DNA of 64,000 nucleotides from Phaenicophaeus curvirostris (taxonomy: Eukaryota > Chordata > Aves > Cuculiformes > Cuculidae), in NCBI RefSeq assembly GCF_032191515.1, contig NC_091431.1, positions 60,687,742 to 60,751,741 of the forward strand, written 5' to 3'. Shown piece by piece: positions 48,201 to 59,100 of the stretch. Numbering within the stretch: position 1 is the first letter of the stretch; each line of letters opens with the position of its first letter. Below the pieces are notes generated by a model. That model did not search any database. It was not told where the DNA came from and saw only the letters and a program-made list of their open reading frames with translations. The translations under genes and the position numbers were made by a program.

Positions 48201-49008
48201 GTCCCTAGTTATAAACTGGTTTCTTCTCAGTTCTGTAGTCCACAGTCTTGATCAATCTTCAGCCAGGTTCTTTCTACCACTTTACACACGAGGGTGTCAA
48301 TGACCTCACTTAGCACCAACATGAGTGATGAGTGCAAATAGGAATCGGTACAACATGCTTTTTCCATGAGAAGGGCTAAATTTATTTTGGGTACCTTTTT
48401 TATATTATCTCTGGTATGGTTTTACTGCTCAGGAAATCACCACAGGACTGGACAAAATGGGTCTAACTAATGTATAAGTAAGATAAAGAGAGCTCAATGC
48501 ATATGGAATATAAGAACAGATGCTCCTGCTTTGGTAATGACACTTTCTTAGAACAAGGATCAATTTCTGAAAGGATAGTCCAGCAAAGCTGTGTGACACT
48601 GTTGTCTTAAATAGCAGCATCTAATACAAAGTGACACTTCCTAAGAAGTGGCTTTTTGCCTTTTCCTGAGAAGCCAAAATTGGCCTCTGCACCACTACAG
48701 TTCTAGCACAGAAACAGAGGCTTCCCAGGCTCCACGGAAGTCACTCGTCACACCAAGAGACAGTCACTATGAACACCTTCCAAAGAAAGCTGGTATTAAG
48801 GGCATGTTAATAAAGAATAAACTGACATCCCTTAGAAGAAATTTTCACTTTAAAAGCTTATTAAAAGGTCACAAAATATTTATAGACATCAGTTGTCGTA
48901 TGTTTTACCTTCTTCACTTACTTTTTCTATCTCCGAAAAGTTATCCAAAAGTCTGTCAAGGTTCACCACGGTGGTTTTCTTCATTGTTTCTTCATGGCTA
49001 TGATTCAT
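36093..49008 (-). CDS. CCDC152: CCDC152, coiled-coil domain-containing protein 152
   Basis: Protein of unknown molecular function, predicted to be almost entirely coiled coil. It is conserved in vertebrates as the convergent neighbour of SELENOP. Eight coding exons join in phase: 49008-48922, 47980-47875, 40649-40581, 39535-39471, 38114-38012, 37818-37691, 36766-36680 and 36215-36093, giving 255 residues (human 254). Landmarks are MKKTTVVNLDRLLDNFSEIE at residue 9, ECATLQNVIKGLTQTIENQ at 65, EKQNEIIKLQIE at the end of exon 7, LPQSIYRR at the end of exon 8, and the terminal HLKRRRF. The protein is rich in Glu and Lys with heptad-like hydrophobics and shows no signal peptide or membrane segment. 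One intron uses a GC donor. In human, an RNA from this locus complementary to SELENOP mRNA has been reported to inhibit SELENOP translation. Confidence 0.94.
36680..36766 (-). CDS. CCDC152: CCDC152 coding exon 7
   Basis: 87 nt, phase 0 on both sides, from acceptor CTTTCAG to donor GTATGT. Residues 187-215: FNAKLARVQNKTTKS, then SVLPQSIYRR. Too short to show up as an ORF. Confidence 0.92.
37691..37818 (-). CDS. CCDC152: CCDC152 coding exon 6
   Basis: 128 nt from acceptor TTACTAG to donor GTATGC. Residues 144-186, including EYREQKEKKELEILELTRQL and EEKQNEIIKLQIE, the most conserved part of the family. Confidence 0.93.
38012..38114 (-). CDS. CCDC152: CCDC152 coding exon 5
   Basis: 103 nt from acceptor TTTACAG to donor GTAAGT. 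Residues 110-143 plus one base: EYKDEIEKLVTEIKNKEED, then HKLEITQLNCDIRKQ. Strong coiled-coil composition. Confidence 0.92.
39471..39535 (-). CDS. CCDC152: CCDC152 coding exon 4, ending at a GC donor
   Basis: 65 nt from acceptor TATGTAG. Reads ENDRLKGTVHILEEKLKACE plus Q. The downstream boundary is CAG followed by GCAAGT (39470-39465), a GC-AG intron with an otherwise consensus donor. Phase and homology require the boundary here. Confidence 0.88.
40581..40649 (-). CDS. CCDC152: CCDC152 coding exon 3
   Basis: 69 nt from acceptor CTTTTAG to donor GTAAAC. It completes Glu65 and reads CATLQNVIKGLTQTIENQCN, followed by VK and a split Gly or Asp codon. Phase 1 on both sides. Confidence 0.9.
43180..43595 (+). 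mobile_element. Possible solo LTR (in CCDC152 intron)
   Basis: A TATA box (TGTATAAAAGCC, near 43430) is followed about 130 bases later by AATAAAGAG (near 43560) and a T-rich stretch. This is the U3-R-U5 pattern of a retroviral LTR, with no coding sequence attached. No target-site duplication or TG...CA ends could be fixed, so the borders and the call itself are tentative. Confidence 0.3.
44890..46050 (-). mobile_element. Ancient CR1/L3-like element, split by an insertion
   Basis: 44890-45145 and 45715-46050 both resemble the complement of old CR1/L3 3' regions: TTAACTTCCATCTAGTTCTC, CCTCTTCTTTCTCTTCAGGC, GTGAGGACCAGAACAGTAC, and ACTAAGATCTCCTTCCTGAG followed by the GCCACTG and TCATTCTGTATGAG blocks. 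The middle roughly 570 bp does not match. Strongly diverged; assigned from remembered family patterns. Confidence 0.5.
45146..45714. mobile_element. Unidentified insert within the old CR1
   Basis: Sequence of different composition (richer in G and C) interrupting the ancient element. Its edges show GTAAC near 45139 and GTTAC near 45727, an inverted pair. It could be a non-autonomous element or LTR; the family was not recognised. Confidence 0.35.
46062..46114 (+). repeat. (CACT)n microsatellite
   Basis: About 13 uninterrupted copies of the tetramer TCAC in a CCDC152 intron. Likely length-polymorphic. Confidence 0.95.
47875..47980 (-). CDS. CCDC152: CCDC152 coding exon 2
   Basis: 106 nt from acceptor TTTCTAG to donor GTAGGT. 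Residues 30 to 65 (split): KISEINEANNLLVLKLEKC, then SQSKEESVKE. It is separated from the next exon by a 7.2 kb intron. Confidence 0.9.
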
Positions 49009-49044
49009 TTATTTCTGGACTGCATAATCCAATGACCACTGTAC
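48922..49044 (-). CDS. CCDC152: CCDC152 first coding exon, with 36 bases of 5' UTR
   Basis: An acceptor TTTTTTATAG precedes 49044, so at least one 5' UTR exon lies upstream. The start chosen is ATG 49008-49006 because it adds eight residues (MNHSHEET) before MKK, exactly as many as in the human protein. The next in-frame ATG (48984-48982) has the better Kozak context, with A at -3. Donor GTAAGT. Confidence 0.85.
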
Positions 49045-50975
49045 CTATAAAAAACAGATCTACGAATTAATGTATTTCTCATTCGTATTATGTCAAAAGA
49101 TTTCACATGCACACATGAAGCTGAACAAATAACATCTTTTTAAATTAAAATTATTTTCTGCAGGTGAAGCTGAACTTCAAGCAACCTAAGATCTTCCATT
49201 TCTAGGAAACGCAGTGAATATCAGAAAGCCCAAGCAAAACCTGTCAAACTGTTATAGTCGAATTTGGAATTTTTTGCTGCAATGAAAAAACAAACCCTGA
49301 ATCCAATTCTGTAGACAAAAAGATGTAATTTTACCTAAATATATCTGCAGTCTGCACAGAGGATGCTTTTAAAACATATGACTAATTTCTCTTTAGATGC
49401 TCTGATGAAACAGATTGGTCTTCCTGTCCTCACTTTAATAGTCAGAAATTCAATCCAGTGAACCAATTACTCATTCTCTGCTATGCATATTTTAGAGGCA
49501 AGAGATGAATTCTGTTAAGTTTTATTAACTTAAAAAAATGGTACTTACGTAAATGAGATTCTACCTGGCACACATCCACGCAAGACCTAGATCTTTTACC
49601 TATGCAGATGCTTCAGTACTTAACTATGCAGGTATGCAGGCTTCAAGTTACTTTCACATTTTCTCATAAACAATTTGCATTATTATCAGTGTTGAGACAC
49701 TGCAGCACATAAACCTTTCCATATGAGTAAAAAGTTCCTTCTGAAGAGTACCCATATAACTCCAGATTATGAACACAACTCCTATTTTTAGAAGAAATTC
49801 TACTTAAGAGAACCTTTAACAGAGATGGACCTGAAAGACACAGGTATGAATGCTTCTAAAAACATCTAAACTGTCTTGGAACCTCAGGCTCCACAAAAAA
49901 AAAAAAAAATTCCAAAACCAGATAAGCTATGTATGCCAGACAAAATCATTGCTTCCACATGGCAATGTATGGACTGTCTTTTTATGAATTACAAAAAATT
50001 GCAACGAGAGACAAACCAGAAGTTAGAATGCATGCAGTACCCAGAAACTAAATGGGTTTCCACACAGAAATACCTACAGTAAAGTTAGAGGGAAATAGAT
50101 ATGTAATTGAATAACTGCTAAGCAGGAAACAAAATAATGTAACTGAATTATTTTCTCAATCACTCAACATATACTAGCCTTTATGTGTATGTAACTTCTT
50201 TAACAAAGCAGTAAGATAGATAACTTGTTCTGTGTGTTTAACACTCATTTTTCTCTTGTATCCACTGTTGCCTCAGAGGAACTAAAACTAATTCATTAGC
50301 TAAAGCTAATTAACTTACTTTTTTTAATCAACAGTTTTAAACAAAATATGTAACATTAAAGAACTAATGCTTCTAAGTTAAGTTAGTAGGTTTTTTTACA
50401 AAGTTTGCATTCTTATTCACTTCCATTATTTCAGTGCAATTGTCTGTTAAAGTGGAATTTAAGCTAGTTATTCAGGACATTCAATCTTGTATAATAATTA
50501 CGTATCTTAATAGTCTGTTTGTTGATAATCTAAATGTGCACTGTGAATGCAAAGCCCCAATCTTTCCAGTTCTTATCATAAGCTGTATTTTACCTATTTC
50601 TCAGCCCCTTTTCCTTTACATCATGCACATAAAGATGTGTCTTACCCTCTACGTTTTGACTGAGTGTGCCAGTTCATGGAGCTGCCATGTTGTGTGCTGT
50701 TTTGTTTGTGTGTTTCTTTATTCCATGGCATCATTTATTTTCTTGGAACACAGGATGTGCTCAGCACTTGGCAGCACTGGGCAACTTTGCCACTGGGAAT
50801 AAAGCTCCTGCTGAACTGAAACATTAAATTAAAACTAATATGTTGCAATTTTCCAGCAGAAAAACTAATCACTTCTATTTTTGTGTATCTTATTGTTATA
50901 TATGTTATGTCATCCAAAGGCATTTTTGTTAAGCTTCCCATCCCTGTTTTGAACTACAGTAGTTGGTACATAATG
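49045..50975. other. Upstream of CCDC152 coding region, non-coding
   Basis: Probably the 5' UTR intron of CCDC152. AT-rich with no recognised exon. Near 50.64-50.83 kb, a GGGAATAAAGCTCCTGCTG motif at the end of a moderately GC-richer block resembles the 3' part of an LTR, but nothing else supports that. Confidence 0.5.
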
Positions 50976-50977
50976 AC

Positions 50978-51068
50978 TTGAGCAGCCTGGTCTGGTGGGA
51001 GGTGTCCCTGCCCATGGCAAAGGCATTGGAACTGCATGATCTTTAAGGTCCCTTCTAACGCAAACTGT
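50978..51068 (+). mobile_element. CR1 LINE 3' terminal fragment
   Basis: Plus-oriented: GGGAGGTGTCCCTGCCCATG, then ATGATCTTTAAGGTCCCTTC, abutting a CR1 of opposite orientation. Confidence 0.88.
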
Positions 51069-51695
51069 TCTACACCACCGCCCACCACACCAGACTGCTC
51101 AAGTCCTCATCCAACCTGGCCTTGTACACTTCCAGGGAGGGGAATCCAGAACTTCCATGGGCAACCTGTTCCAGTGCCTCAACACCTTCATTGTGAAGAA
51201 TTTCTTTCTAATGTCTAAGCTAAATCTTCTCTTTTCCAATTTAAAGCCTCATCCTATCACTCCACGCCCTCATGATAAGTCCCTCTCAAGCTTTACTGTA
51301 AGAGCCCTTCAGGTATTGGAAGGCTGCTACGAGGTCTCTCTCTTCTCCAGGCTGTACAATCCCAACTCTCTCAGCCTGTCCTTGTAGGGAAGGTGCCCCA
51401 GCCCTCTGATCATCCTTGTAGCCCTCCTCTGGACCTGTTCCAAGAGCGCCATATCCTTCTTACTTTGAGGATTCCAGAACTGGACACAATAATCCAGATG
51501 AGGTCTCACAAGAGAGGAACAGAGGGGCAGAATCACCTCCCTCTTTCTGCTGACCACACTTCTTTTGATGCAGCCCAGGACACAGTTGGCCTTCTGGGCT
51601 GCGAGCGCACATCGCCAGCTCATGTCGAGCTTGTCATCGACCAGCACCCCAAGTCCTTCTCTGCAGGGCAGCTCTCAGTCACATCATCCCCCGTG
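51069..51695 (-). mobile_element. CR1 LINE, ORF2 reverse transcriptase C-terminal fragment
   Basis: The minus strand is well preserved: CALAAQKANCVLGCIKRSV, then SLVRPHLDYCVQFWNPQSKK, QVQRRATRMIRGLGHLPYK and RLRELGLYSLEKR. These are the thumb and C-terminal part of CR1 ORF2, then a 3' UTR remnant toward 51069. One of the least decayed copies here. It ends at the edge of a CpG island. Confidence 0.92.
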
Positions 51696-51799
51696 CACGT
51701 ATTTAAACCGGGAACTGCTCTGAATATACCACCTAAGATACACGGCAAACACGGTTTAAAGACCCAAACCATCACCGCCACAAGCGGGGTGAACCCCAG

Positions 51800-52420
51800 C
51801 CCCTCACCGGGTTTCAGACACCCGCGAGAGGCCGGAGACACCGACGACGCCCGCTGAGCCTGGTCGGCCCGTTCCCGCACTGCTCCCCGAGCCCCGCGCC
51901 GCGCCCCGGCCGCCTCACGGCCCCAGACGGGAACCGCGCTCCGCCGCCGGACCGTACCATGCCCGCCCCGTGGGGGTCGCACCGCCTCCCTCCCCCCCGC
52001 CGGCGGAGCGTACCACTGCCCATCCCTTCCCCTCCGCCCGCCGGCGGAGCGTACCATGCCCACCCTGGGGGGGGAGCCTCGCTCCGCCCCCCCATCCGTC
52101 CCATGGTGGGCTCGACCGCTTCCCGCGTGCTGGCGGAGGCAGGGCGGGGGTGGGGATAGTGGTGATGGGCGATCCGTCGAAGTCTTCTCTGGATAAAGGT
52201 TTTGTTGGGAGTAGCATGATGCGGGAGCTGGGGGCCGTGCACCCCGTTCTGCCTTGACACGTCCTGAGGGCAGCGCCAGCGCTCACCAAAACCCCAAACC
52301 GGCCTGGACACGGCGGCTGCTGGTGCCCTGGTTTTGCCTCTCTGTGCAGGGCGTCACATGCACGGGAAATGCCCCCTCGGGCCGGCACCGGCCGCAGCTG
52401 AGGGGGGGCTCGGGGTGTGA
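51800..52420. promoter_or_regulatory. CpG island upstream of CCDC152
   Basis: About 600 bp of dense CpG and GC-rich sequence, beginning just past a CR1. It is about 2.8 kb upstream of the first recognised CCDC152 exon and correctly placed to be its promoter on the minus strand. Several minus-strand donor-like sites (for example GTGAGG near 51806 and GTGAGC near 52283) exist, but none can be preferred from sequence. It may serve another transcript instead. Confidence 0.6.
51940..52090. repeat. Degenerate GC-rich tandem repeat in the CpG island
   Basis: Three copies of a unit centred on CCGGCGGAGCGTACCATGCC, near 51944, 51999 and 52039, spaced roughly 40-55 bases. The first copy is diverged (GCCGGACCGTACCATGCCCG). 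Confidence 0.75.
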
Positions 52421-52599
52421 GTGGACGTTCCTTCGAGCAGCAGCAAGGAGATGTTGGATGGGAACCCTTCTGTGGCAGAGACTGATTGATCCATGGATCC
52501 CTCTGTCGCTCAGTGTTTACGCTGTTTGTCACCATGGCCGCTGAGCAGTGATGCTGCCTGGCCAGACCCTCCTGTTTCTGAGGGACCACAGGGGCCTGC

Positions 52600-53060
52600 T
52601 GAGGAGGGTTTGTTGGATGTTGTTAGAGCGATGAAGCTGGTGGAGGGGGCTGGAAAACAAGTCTTAGGAAGAGCAGCTAAGAGAGCTCGAGTTGTTTAGC
52701 CTGGAGAAGAGGAGGCTGAGGGGAGACCTCATTGTGCTCTATAACTACCTGAAAGGAGGTTGTAGAGAGAAGGGAGCTGGCCTCTTCTCCCAAGTGATGG
52801 GGCACAGGACAAGAGGGAATGGCCTCAAGCTCTGCCAGGGGAGGTTCAGGTTAGATGTCAGGAAAAAATATTTCAAGGAAAGGATCATGGGGCACTGGCA
52901 GAGGCTGCCCAGGGAGGGGGTTGAGTCATCTTCCCTGGAGGTGTTTAAAAGACAGATGGATGAGGTGCTGAGGGGCATGGTTTAGTGATTGGTGGGAATG
53001 GTTGGACTTGATGATCCAGTGGGTCCTTTCCAACTTAGTGATTCTATGATTCTGTGACAC
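52600..53060 (+). mobile_element. CR1 LINE, 3' end fragment
   Basis: Plus-oriented: ORF2 C-terminal remnant (FSLEKRRLRGDLIVLYNYLK, RTRGNGLKLCQGRFRLDVRK) and a full 3' terminus, GGTTGGACTTGATGATCC and ATTCTATGATTCTGTGA. It lies just outside the CpG island. Confidence 0.93.
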
Positions 53061-53309
53061 CCAGTGCGGTGTGGGGGCACCCCCTGAGCTGGTGGAGCTG
53101 GAGTTCAGTACTGAAGGGGACTCCATTTGCTCCGCAGGCAGCTGATGGCTGTGGGTCGATGCCACCGAGGTGCTGGCTGTGACTGAGTGTCACGCTGCTG
53201 TTCTGGGGAGGCTGGGAAACCCATTGTTCTGCTTGGAATATGAAAAAGCCCAAGTTGCACCGTTTGCACTGTTTTTTTTTTCTATTTTTACATTTGTGAA
53301 ATTTAATGG

Positions 53310-53455
53310 AGTCATAGAATGGTGTGGGATGAAAGGGACGTTAAAGATCATCTAGTTCCAACCCCCTTTCCTGTGGGCAGGGACACCTCCCACCAGACTA
53401 GACTGCTCAAAGGCTTGTCTGGTTCAAGACCCAGCCTGGTCTTGAACACCTAATA
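53310..53455 (-). mobile_element. CR1 LINE 3' terminal fragment
   Basis: Reverse terminus GTCATAGAATGGTGTGGGAT, then ATCATCTAGTTCCAACCCCC, CTCCCACCAGACTAGACTGC and a fading match. It is followed at about 53507-53540 by a near-pure T run. Confidence 0.88.
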
Positions 53456-55070
53456 CCAAGTCTGTTTAAGACTACCTTGTCCAAACACTCCTAGCATCCT
53501 GCCAGGCTTTTTTTTTTTTTTTAATTTTTTTTTTTTTTAAATAGGCACGTGGAACTGGTAAGAACTCATGGGGTTGTGAATAACATTCCTGTGAAAACAG
53601 AGGCGACCAACCCCTGTGGTCCCACAGTAAAAGAAAACGACTCCTCCCCCCTCCTTCTTCCTGCCTCAGTAGGTATAAATTGCTTCTTTTCTAGGCTAAC
53701 GTTGTGTTAATGATCAAGACATACCAGCCTCTCTTTAATCCTGCTAAGTGTGTCTACTCTAGGGTTTAATAGTTTAATATCCTGTTTTACCATGGAAACA
53801 AACTGTGCTAGGCAGTGGGGACTCTTCAGTATCTGCCTTCTTGTCAGTCAATGTAACTAGAGCAGGCTTCTTAGCTAGGTACCTTTGCTGAAAACATCAC
53901 AGGAAAACATTAACCATTTTGTTCTTTAGATCACCATCATTAGGTTTCAGCATTAGTAGTACAGTGTGAATAACTGTTCGTAGTATTTCAAGGAATCACC
54001 AAATAATTTAGTTTGGAAGGAGTTTTTTGAGCTTGCCTGGTTCAAACCTCTTTTACCAGCAGAGTCAGTTTCAAAGCTAGAATGGGTCACTCCTGGCCTT
54101 GTCAAGTTTAACCAAAACCTTCAGGAGGTGGTTGTCTCGTGGTGTAATCTGAAGAGGAATTGTGTTACAGTTTTGGACTTAGACAAAAGGAGTTGTTAAT
54201 TTCCTTATGGACATAGATTTTTTCAGAAACAGGCTGTAGAATTACATTCCTAGAGCCACATCTGCAGGCTAGAATAAATGGACTCGTTCTGGAAAATGCT
54301 AAATATGCTGTGGCATACTCAGATGGTCTGATATTGTTTGTAATGGAGAGGAAAAATGTTACCTCTTGAATACCTGTTGATGCTGTCCTCAAGAGAAGAA
54401 CTACCTGCCCTGCAGATCAGAAGCCATGAAAGCATGCAGGACCCTTCATGCCTGAGCACATCCAGAGGAATAACAGCCTGCCAGTCATGGTCACAAATGC
54501 AGTTTGCAGGCATCTGCTTTATCAGGATGTCTGAGAGTTCGTGTCCTCTGGGACACTGACATAGACAAACTAAAGAAAAAAATTTTTGTGAATGGAAGAT
54601 CTGCAGCTGGGGTGCAAGTGGGAAAGTCATAGACCAAACTTGGAACACCAGGTGTGTCATGATTATGGATACTAGTAGGGAAAGAAGTACTTCTGGCAAC
54701 TCCCTGTGAACTCAGTAAGGCTGCTGGTGTTTTTAAGATACCTTTCTGCACTCAACTGACCAATTTTTTCAAAATCTGTTACACTCTCAGTTTTCCTTGA
54801 AAACTGCAGTACTGACAAAAACCTGTTCAAAAGGTTTGGTATTTAAAGAAGAAAATTCCAAGTTTAATAAAGTTATTTGTTTGAAAAGACTAAATCAGTG
54901 TCTTAGTCAAAGTGAAATGTCACAGCAATAGATACTCCTCTTAGACTCAGGAAAAGGTGCACCATCACTGTTCAATAAAAATGAAAAAAAACCCAAAACA
55001 ATAAACTCTGAGTGGTGAGCATTTTAATGCACAATGAACCACAGTGTATTACACAGACTGCTCTTTTTTT

Positions 55071-55091
55071 TGTGTGTGTGTGTGTGTGTGT
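55071..55091 (+). repeat. (TG)n microsatellite
   Basis: About ten TG dinucleotides after a T run. Confidence 0.85.
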
Positions 55092-55689
55092 TAATGATTT
55101 TTGTAATGGTTTATTTTATAGAATACATCCACAGCAAGACAGTGCATGAAGACTGAAATCCAATTCTCATAATTAGGCAAAAATACCAGCTTTTGGCCAT
55201 GTGTTATATTTGCAGTATTGTTGTGCCGAACGACCCATGTGTAAATATGTCATTTAACCACTGGAAAGGTGATTATTATGAACAGAGTGGGAAAAAATGC
55301 AGAGAAAAAAAAACTTTGAGGGAAAAATGTATGACAGATTTTGACACAGAAATACATGGAACAAAAAAATCATAGGACGGGGTAGAATATTTAACTACTA
55401 ATAGGTTTAGCAGTTAGCAAACACGCTTTTGGTTTAGCTTTTAAAATATTGCTGCTAAACTAGTAAGCCATTTAGTACTGCAAACTTCCAAAATAGGAGA
55501 GCTTTCCTATAGTTCATTTAGAGTTCATTCAATTCTTTTGCCTGTTTTATAGGGTCGTAACTTCTTTGGCATGACCATATGAGAGTCTGGTGGTCACTGA
55601 AAAATGTCTGACATCCACTGTGTGTTAGGCAAGTGGGGAGATCTTTCCTGGCAGAAGCCAGCAGGTAGCTGGGTGATGCTCTATTAGTA

Positions 55690-56180
55690 ATTTGGGCCCA
55701 TCACTACAGGAAAGACATTGAGGCCCTGGAGCATGTCCAATGAAGAACAGTGAAGCTGGTGAAGGGGCTGGAGAACAAGTCTTACGAGGAGTGGCTGAGG
55801 GAACTGGGGTTGTTTAGCCAAGAGAAAAGGAGGCTGAGGGGAGACCTCATCACCATCTACTACTATCTCAGAAGAAGTTGTAGCGAGGTGGGTGTTGGCC
55901 TGTTCTCCCAAGTGACAGGCGATAGGACAAGAGGGAATGGCATCAAGTTGCACCAGGAGAGGTTCAGATTAGACATTAGGAAAAATTTTTTCACCGAGAA
56001 GGTTATCAGGCACTGGAACAGGGTGTCCGTGGAGGTGGTTGAGTCACTGTCCCCGGAGGTGTTTAAAAGACAGTTAGATGAAATGCTTAGGGATGTTGTT
56101 TAGTAGTGGATAGGTATGGTTGGACTCTATGATCTCACAGTTCTTTTCCAACCTAGTGATTCTTTGGTTCTGTGAATACA
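55690..56180 (+). mobile_element. CR1 LINE, 3' end fragment
   Basis: Plus-oriented and fairly intact at its coding end: WLRELGLFSQEKRRLRGDLI, then RTRGNGIKLHQERFRLDIRK and FFTEKVIRHWNRVSVEV. It ends in GGTTGGACTCTATGATCTC and the terminus CTAGTGATTCTTTGGTTC. Confidence 0.93.
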
Positions 56181-59100
56181 GTACAACCTATGGAGGATTT
56201 CAAACGATAAGTGGAAAACACAAATGCCTTTTATTGCTATTATGAGCATCTCTGTACAAGAAACTTCTGTACCAAAGACGGGTGCCAGCCATGTTTCCGA
56301 TATTGTTTCTCACAAACAGCATCATCTGTGTACATTTAAAGTCTAGGTGTAGGCTTGAGTAATGTTTTACTGATCTTGTTATTTTTACATTTTAGTGGTC
56401 TTTAACACCCTTGCTTGCAACGCCAGTCAAATCAGAGGAATGTATTAGCCGCATTTACAGAGTTAAGGTTTCCAAGATTCAATTTGGTCTACAACATTAT
56501 TGTTGTCCTCTTATTCTAAAGAGCTTATGGAAGGAATAGCATAGGTTTTAATCTGCTTTAGGCTACTAGAGCACTCATCACAGTGTTTAACACACTATAG
56601 TGCCACACTGCAGAGTATGTAGTATTCCTCTTGCTGAGAGGATCTATTTTTCAGGAGATGAAAGCTGTCTGTCAGGAGGTAGTTTTGGTATAGAAGCACT
56701 CCTTTCTGTTGTGTTCTGCAAAATGTTTTGTTTGTCCAAAGGATGAAAGCATAAGAATACAGACCAATACATATGAATACATTTTTATTTAGTAGGCTAA
56801 TATAATAGAATATACTTAAAGATAGATATTCTGATATGTAAGTAAATATGTGTGCTTAGGCAAGTATACCTGTTAAAAAAATATGTGTAGCCATTAAAGT
56901 AACCTCAGTAAAAATAGCTGGTTACATATTACTATCTCCCATGCATGTTGGTTACCTAGGTCATAGGGTGGGAGGTTTTAGAAGGGAAAAAAAAAAGACT
57001 ATGTATGTGACCTTTTCCTCATAATGGGAGCCATCAAACAACATAAAAGGCCACTTTGTTTTAGCATGTGCTTGAACTGCTATTTTGTTCAGAAACAGAA
57101 CAGAAATATTCTTCCACGAAGTATTTTTTTCCTCTGTACTTTTGTCTTTTTGCTTGGGAAAGGATGACCTAATCTTTGCTTTTTAGCTTCAGTAATTGAA
57201 AAAATAATGGCTTAACATTAGTGTTTATGGTATGTATCAAAATAAAAGTTTATTTGTGACAAGACATTGGTAGGCAGTAAATTTCTGATGTTGCTTATAT
57301 AAATTCTGCATTCTTGTAATCTCAACAGGAATGTTCTGTGTTACAGCATGAATAATAAAAAAAAAAAAGTAAGGTAAACCCTACGTAAATTGGAATTAAA
57401 TCTCCTAAAATGTGTGCCATTCTGTGGCTCTGTAAAAACTTGGATTTTGTCATCTCCAGTAGGAGTTATTAGGGTCAGATCTAAAAATCACACAGTTTTC
57501 TGTGTTAGATGCACCACATGCTGAACTTAAAATGGCTTTGGTTTGCTTTCTGAAATAACTTTTTAAATTACTACAGTGGGAAAACCAGCTCACTGTCTCC
57601 TGCTGTCTGTAAGCCTTTGTCTGGAATAGCCTGTGTTTGTCTGCAGCATAACTTTTAATAAAATATTTAGCTGTGTGGTATTGAAGGTAGACAGCATGTT
57701 CCAGCACTTTGTTGCATAGGCAGACTGGTACGTGCTGTTTCCAAGGGGAAAAAAGCCCCTCATATGTCATTACAGCCTAAGAGACCTTTGCAGTCATTTA
57801 GCTTATCAGAACAATATTTTTGTTTTAAAAGTTTCAGCCATTTCTCAAGCAGGGGTGAAACCACTGATTTGTAGCAGAGCTTGTCTGCTGTTTGTCTGAC
57901 ACAGGTGCTCATTTGTGTTGCTCTTGTTTAAATTTTCTCAAGTGTGTGTGTATGTACCCATGCCTAAACAGAAATCATGTACCTAGACTAAATCATTGAA
58001 CTATGTTAATATAAAAGTTTAATCTGTGCTACAGGGAAGAAGGCATCTCTTTGCACACAGGCAGATTCAGAATGCCCTCAATTCTTCAGCAGTCAAGTAT
58101 TCATCATTAGAGCGTATCTGTATCATCCACTTGCAGTCAGTTTCAGAGAGAAAATAATTATGCAAGAATAGATTGTTGATTTTCATAATTTCCTTCTGTA
58201 AAATTAAAGTCACTAGAATTAGTTTCTTCTTATAAGGTCTTCACTTTATGAATTACTTCATACTGCAGCCATGGCATTCCAACCATGCCAAAGCTCTGTC
58301 TTGCAAGCCATGATATGAGCCTACAAAAAAACCGATTCTTTGCTTGGAAGTTTTTAAGAGATGGATGTTCTATCCAGTTTAAATAGGATACAACAAAGGA
58401 GACTGATGACCCTTAGAGATGAAGAGCAACAGAGGAGTGTTGAAGTCGAGAGAAGTAATTGCATTGCTTCCACTGGTGTCTTGTTACCTAGGCTGCATTC
58501 CTTCACCTTCCCATTTACATCTTTCTGTTGACATACTGATGAATCAAACTGTTATAATTTCAATTTTAAGGACAGCTAATTCTGGATATTTTCTAACTTT
58601 AAATTAATGCTGAACTTCTGACCTAGTTTTCTTATACTCCTAAAAAAATCAGGGTCATACATTTTCCAGAGATTATCAAATTTTGTCTAGTTGATCCTAT
58701 TGAAGGAGTCTATTTGGACAGTGATTTGTTTGTTTTCTTTTGTTTCTCACTTTTCCCTCTGTTGACTATTGGCCCTTCTTCTGTGGAGGTTAAACAGTTG
58801 AGGGTAGTCTTATAAGAAAGGAATGCTTGTATCTATAGCAACATTTATTACACTATGGAAACAGGAAGACAACTGGTAAAAACATGTGCCTCCTTTTTCT
58901 TGTATTTCTCTTTGTGACAGTGCTCAACTATCAGTGCCATGTTAAAAGTGTGCATTTTGCTGCTCAATAGTCATTTAATGCATTCTTCATGAAGTAAATT
59001 GAGAAGGTGTTTGTAATTGATTGATTGGTGATTGGTGGAAATCAGCTAATTAATTCTAATCATATTCTGAAGAGACACAACTTTGCCATCATTTATACTA

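Noticed and set aside
48648..49070. 140-codon plus-strand ORF over the CCDC152 start exon
   Set aside because: Antisense shadow of the real CCDC152 exon and flanking intron.
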